The notes beneath the pieces are model-generated. The model did not search any database, was not told the DNA's origin, and saw nothing but the letters and a program-made list of their open reading frames with translations. The translations under genes and the position numbers were made by a program. This document shows, piece after piece, positions 61,419-64,000 of a stretch of DNA of 64,000 bases (positions are counted from its first letter, which is position 1; each line of letters opens with the position of its first letter). The DNA lies in assembly GCF_002214525.1 (NCBI RefSeq), contig NZ_CP015104.1, forward strand, positions 1,364,001 to 1,428,000, in the 5' to 3' direction. Origin of the DNA: Thermococcus sp. P6 (lineage in GTDB: Archaea; Methanobacteriota_B; Thermococci; Thermococcales; Thermococcaceae).

Positions 61419-62174
61419 ATGATAGACGAAGCCGCCAGACTGCTGGCACGTTCGAGGTTTGCGATAGCCTTCACCGGTGCCGGTATAAGTGCCGGGAGCG
61501 GCGTTCCCACCTTCAGGGGTCCCGGCGGCCTCTGGAAGAGCCACCGCCCGGAGGAGCTGGCCACACCCGAAGCCTTCAGGAAGGACCCCCATCTCGTCTG
61601 GAGTTTCTACAGGTGGCGCATGAACCTCATACTGAGAGCCCGGCCCAACGCCGCCCACCGGGCCCTCGCGGAACTGGAGAGGATGGGCCTGTTAAAGGCC
61701 GTGATAACCCAGAACGTTGACGACCTCCATCGGGAAGCCGGTAGCGGGAACGTCGTGGAACTCCACGGCAACATCTTCAGGGTCAGGTGCACCTCGTGTG
61801 CTTACGTTGAAGACCTCAAGGCCAGCGGACGTGTGGAAGAGTTCCTGAAGGAGAAAGCCCTCCCAAGGTGTCCGAAATGCGGTTCCCTGCTGAGGCCTGA
61901 CGTCGTGTGGTTCGGAGAACCCCTCCCGAAAAAAGCCCTTGAGAAGGCCTTCAGCCTCGCGGAGAGGGCGGATCTCATCCTCGTGATAGGGACGAGCGGC
62001 GTCGTGTACCCGGCAGCTTACATACCTGTGATGGTCAAGGAAACCGGCGGAAAGGTGATCGAGGTGAACGTCAGGGAGAGCGGCATAACGCCCATAGCGG
62101 ACGTCTTCCTCCGCTGTCCGGCCGAAGAGGCGATGAAGAAGCTGGTGGAAAGGGTACGGAGGATGGTGGGATGA
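61419..62174 (+). CDS. cobB: Sir2-family NAD-dependent protein deacylase
   Basis: This 251-aa sirtuin has [15 protein letters not shown] (NAD site), [12 protein letters not shown], the catalytic histidine in VVELHGN, a zinc ribbon CTSC...CPKC, and VVWFGEPLP of class III/V-like members. It removes acyl groups from lysine, such as on the chromatin protein Alba in archaea. Start at ATG 61419 because of the leaderless promoter. The next gene overlaps by 4 bp. Confidence 0.93.
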   Translation: MIDEAARLLARSRFAIAFTGAGISAGSGVPTFRGPGGLWKSHRPEELATPEAFRKDPHLVWSFYRWRMNLILRARPNAAHRALAELERMGLLKAVITQNVDDLHREAGSGNVVELHGNIFRVRCTSCAYVEDLKASGRVEEFLKEKALPRCPKCGSLLRPDVVWFGEPLPKKALEKAFSLAERADLILVIGTSGVVYPAAYIPVMVKETGGKVIEVNVRESGITPIADVFLRCPAEEAMKKLVERVRRMVG

Positions 62175-62584
62175 GCTCGAAGGTTTTGATAATCGGTTTT
62201 AATTCCAGAGAGGTCGAAAAACTCAGGGAAGCCATCGACGTTCCGGTCTTTGAGGTTCCAGAGTACTGCGGGGACTGGGTCGTCAGGGACGTGGTTGAAA
62301 GGGCGGAGGAGCTTCGCGGTTCCGGCGACTGGCACGAGAGGAAGTTCGTGATAATGCATGAACTCGAAAACGAAGCCCTGAAGGATGTTATCGGCTCCGT
62401 CCGGTCCCTGAACCTTGGGGACGTCATATTCGCCGCAACGACCGAGAACTCGCTCACCTTCAGGCTTAAGGACCTCCTCGAGGAGCTGATGGAAGAGCAC
62501 GAGTACTTCAGGGCCCTGCGGTGGGCAAGAAGGGAAGCGAGGAAGGGAAAGGGCCCGTTCCTTGACATCGACAGGGTTAAATAA
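62171..62584 (+). CDS. DUF3783 family protein
   Basis: This 137-aa protein has the DUF3783 features: [14 protein letters not shown] at the start and [14 protein letters not shown] in the middle, with the C-terminal helix [12 protein letters not shown]. Its function is unknown. It overlaps the sirtuin gene (ATGA) and is likely co-translated. Confidence 0.75.
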   Translation: MSSKVLIIGFNSREVEKLREAIDVPVFEVPEYCGDWVVRDVVERAEELRGSGDWHERKFVIMHELENEALKDVIGSVRSLNLGDVIFAATTENSLTFRLKDLLEELMEEHEYFRALRWARREARKGKGPFLDIDRVK

Positions 62585-62614
62585 ACAAACGGAGAATACA
62601 AAAAGGGTGAGTGG

Positions 62615-63343
62615 ATGATAAAGGTGGTTTTCTTCGACCTCGACGATACGCTCGTCGACACCAGCCGGCTGGCGGAGATGGCCAGACGGAACGCCGTGGA
62701 GAACATGATCCGCCACGGTCTTCCCGTTGACTTCGACACCGCCTACGGGGAACTCCTTGAGCTCATAAACGAGTACGGGAGTAACTTCGGCAGGCATTTC
62801 GACTACCTTCTCCGGAGACTTGACCTTCCGAGCGATCCGCGATGGGTTGCGGCGGGGGTGGTTGCCTACCACAACACGAAGTTCGCCTACCTGAAGAGCG
62901 TCCGTGGGGCGAGAAGGCTTCTCCTCGAGCTCAAAAAATCCGGCTATCGACTCGGCATAATCACGGACGGTAACCCCGTGAAGCAGTGGGAGAAGCTCAT
63001 CCGCCTCGAGCTCGATGATTACTTCGACGGCGTCTTCATCTCCGATTACCTTGGGGTCAAGAAGCCCCACGCCAAGATATTCCATAAGGCCCTCAGGAGC
63101 ATGGGCGTCAAACCGGAGGAGGCCGTTATGGTTGGCGATCGGCTCTATTCCGATATCTACGGCGCGAAGGAGGTAGGTATGAAAACCGTGTGGTTCAGGT
63201 ACGGCAAGTACGCCGACAGGGAGCTGGAGTATCTGGATTACGCCGACTTTACAACCGGGAAACTCGAGGATGTCCTCGATATAGTGAGGGGGCTGAACCT
63301 TGAGGATGAAGAGCGTTCAGATAAGGAAGTTCCTTCTGATTGA
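62615..63343 (+). CDS. HAD-superfamily hydrolase
   Basis: This 242-aa protein has all HAD motifs: DLDDTLVD (motif I), ITDGN (II), K in GVKKP (III) and [11 protein letters not shown] (IV). The length and cap domain resemble the archaeal HAD group TIGR02253/PH0459. It is a phosphatase of unknown substrate. ATG 62615 follows GGTGAGTGG. The next gene begins in the last 40 bp of this one. Confidence 0.88.
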   Translation: MIKVVFFDLDDTLVDTSRLAEMARRNAVENMIRHGLPVDFDTAYGELLELINEYGSNFGRHFDYLLRRLDLPSDPRWVAAGVVAYHNTKFAYLKSVRGARRLLLELKKSGYRLGIITDGNPVKQWEKLIRLELDDYFDGVFISDYLGVKKPHAKIFHKALRSMGVKPEEAVMVGDRLYSDIYGAKEVGMKTVWFRYGKYADRELEYLDYADFTTGKLEDVLDIVRGLNLEDEERSDKEVPSD

Positions 63344-63881
63344 CTCCGCCTACAAATCGAGGATACTGCGAGGGGATAAGGTCACCACGATACGCTACGG
63401 GAACTACGAGGCGGAACCCGGGAGCGAGGTTTACCTCGTCCTAACGCCGAGCGATACCGCGGTGGCGAAGATCAGGATAACAGGCATCGAAAGGAAAAAG
63501 GTTCGAGAATTGACCGATAGGGATGCAAAACTCGACGGTTTCCGGGACGTCAGGGAGCTTCTGGGGGAGCTCAACAGGATATACGGCGAGCTCTACGGGG
63601 ACGATGAGGTTACCGTCATAAGCTTCGAGGTGACGAAGCGTTTTAAAGACGGGATCCCCCTGAAGTGGCTCAAGGGGCTGAACTACAGGGAGCCGGAGGA
63701 GATAGCGAGGCTCTACCTCGAAAATCAGGAAAGGCTGAACCTGAACCGCGGGACGGACTTTATCATGAGGAGGATCTACAACGAGGGCCTCGGAAGGGCC
63801 GTGAGGACCTTCGGACCGAAGAGGGTTCGGGAGGCTCTGCTCAAAACTTACCACGCCCTCTACGGAGAGGGTATAATTTAG
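63306..63881 (+). CDS. ASCH-domain protein
   Basis: This 191-aa protein starts at ATG 63306 with an ASCH (PUA-like) RNA-binding domain: [22 protein letters not shown] and [21 protein letters not shown] proteins bind RNA or hydrolyse modified nucleosides; here function is unknown. Its start lies inside the HAD gene, so the two are co-translated. A charged C-terminal half (about 90 residues) has no known domain. Confidence 0.8.
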   Translation: MKSVQIRKFLLIDSAYKSRILRGDKVTTIRYGNYEAEPGSEVYLVLTPSDTAVAKIRITGIERKKVRELTDRDAKLDGFRDVRELLGELNRIYGELYGDDEVTVISFEVTKRFKDGIPLKWLKGLNYREPEEIARLYLENQERLNLNRGTDFIMRRIYNEGLGRAVRTFGPKRVREALLKTYHALYGEGII

Positions 63882-63917
63882 GGAAACTTTTATCTATCCC
63901 CCCGTGTTTCCCTTCCC

Positions 63918-64000
63918 ATGCCTCCGGAAGGAAAGAAGCTCCAGCTACTCACCCTCGCGCTCGTTATACTGCTCGTGGCTCAGGTTCTGGGATGGCTCGA
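63918..64000 (+). CDS. Start of a membrane or secreted protein (cut by the window end)
   Basis: ATG 63918 follows the TATA-like CTTTTATC at about 63887-63894, giving a leaderless or short-leader start. The 27 visible codons include a charged PEGKK and then a hydrophobic stretch LLTLALVILLVAQVLGWL, a signal peptide or first membrane segment. Nothing more can be said. Confidence 0.5.
   Translation, partial: MPPEGKKLQLLTLALVILLVAQVLGWL

Noticed and set aside
1-64000. CRISPR array or tRNA genes
   Set aside because: I saw no series of spaced repeats and no sequence folding as a tRNA in any of the gaps I read.

Overview
The window is a stretch of a hyperthermophilic euryarchaeon of the order Thermococcales, most likely a Thermococcus species. 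The evidence is a P. furiosus-type tungsten aldehyde:ferredoxin oxidoreductase (AOR) beside its radical-SAM partner, a CGP-CTERM surface protein, a complete euryarchaeal archaellum operon preceded by an EarA-like regulator, TFS/PCNA/Gins51 in one operon, GGTGA-type ribosome binding sites, and leaderless genes placed about 25 nt from TATA boxes. I saw no rRNA, no convincing tRNA and no CRISPR array.

Layout. 1-1.3 kb: end of an AlaX-type editing protein and a tRNA m2G10 methyltransferase. 1.6-8.9 kb: an A+T-richer defence-type island, made of a PLD-nuclease/SNF2-helicase fusion followed by a large N6-adenine methylase that is interrupted by one in-frame UGA. 9.2-10 kb: a LysO-type exporter split into two overlapping genes. 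10.4-14.1 kb: five ferritin-like genes, one resembling the encapsulated ferritin domain, with two DUF59/MIP18 genes. 14.2-21 kb: membrane and secreted proteins, an FMN reductase, a peroxiredoxin that has lost its resolving cysteine to a deletion and frameshift, and an MFS transporter. 21-25.8 kb: AOR and its partner, flanked by two scars of broken genes (M48 peptidase, thioredoxin, ThiI).

25.8-35 kb: a CDF metal exporter, a DGC-domain protein divergent from a minimal SmsC-SmsB iron-sulfur scaffold pair, an OsmC protein, and an operon with a TrmO-FmdE fusion followed by a BtuCDF/FecBCD-type ABC importer. Two perfect extended matches to the SurR redox-regulator motif (AACn5GTTn3AAC) lie at the sms promoter and at the TrmO-FmdE promoter. 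35-51 kb: the archaellum region: earA-like regulator, methyltransferase, three archaellins, arlC, arlD, arlF, arlG, arlH, arlI and arlJ, then a translationally coupled secreted protein, a coiled-coil protein and a convergent HEAT-repeat protein. 51.4-54.7 kb: sufCBD, preceded by a perfect 37-bp tandem repeat that contains a palindrome. 54.8-64 kb: 1-Cys-like peroxiredoxin, Gins51, PCNA, a hidden 56-aa gene, TFS, an Ig-like exported protein, glyA, an aromatic amino acid permease, sirtuin, DUF3783, HAD and ASCH proteins, and the start of a membrane or secreted protein.

Common thread: many genes handle iron, sulfur and oxidants (ferritin-like proteins, DUF59 factors, SMS and SUF, peroxiredoxins, OsmC, AOR), and the SurR-type sites tie two of these loci to sulfur/redox control. 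The points most worth following up are the UGA-interrupted helicase-methylase pair, the SurR-linked sms and TrmO-FmdE-ABC loci, the extra genes coupled to arlJ, and the repeat array upstream of suf.
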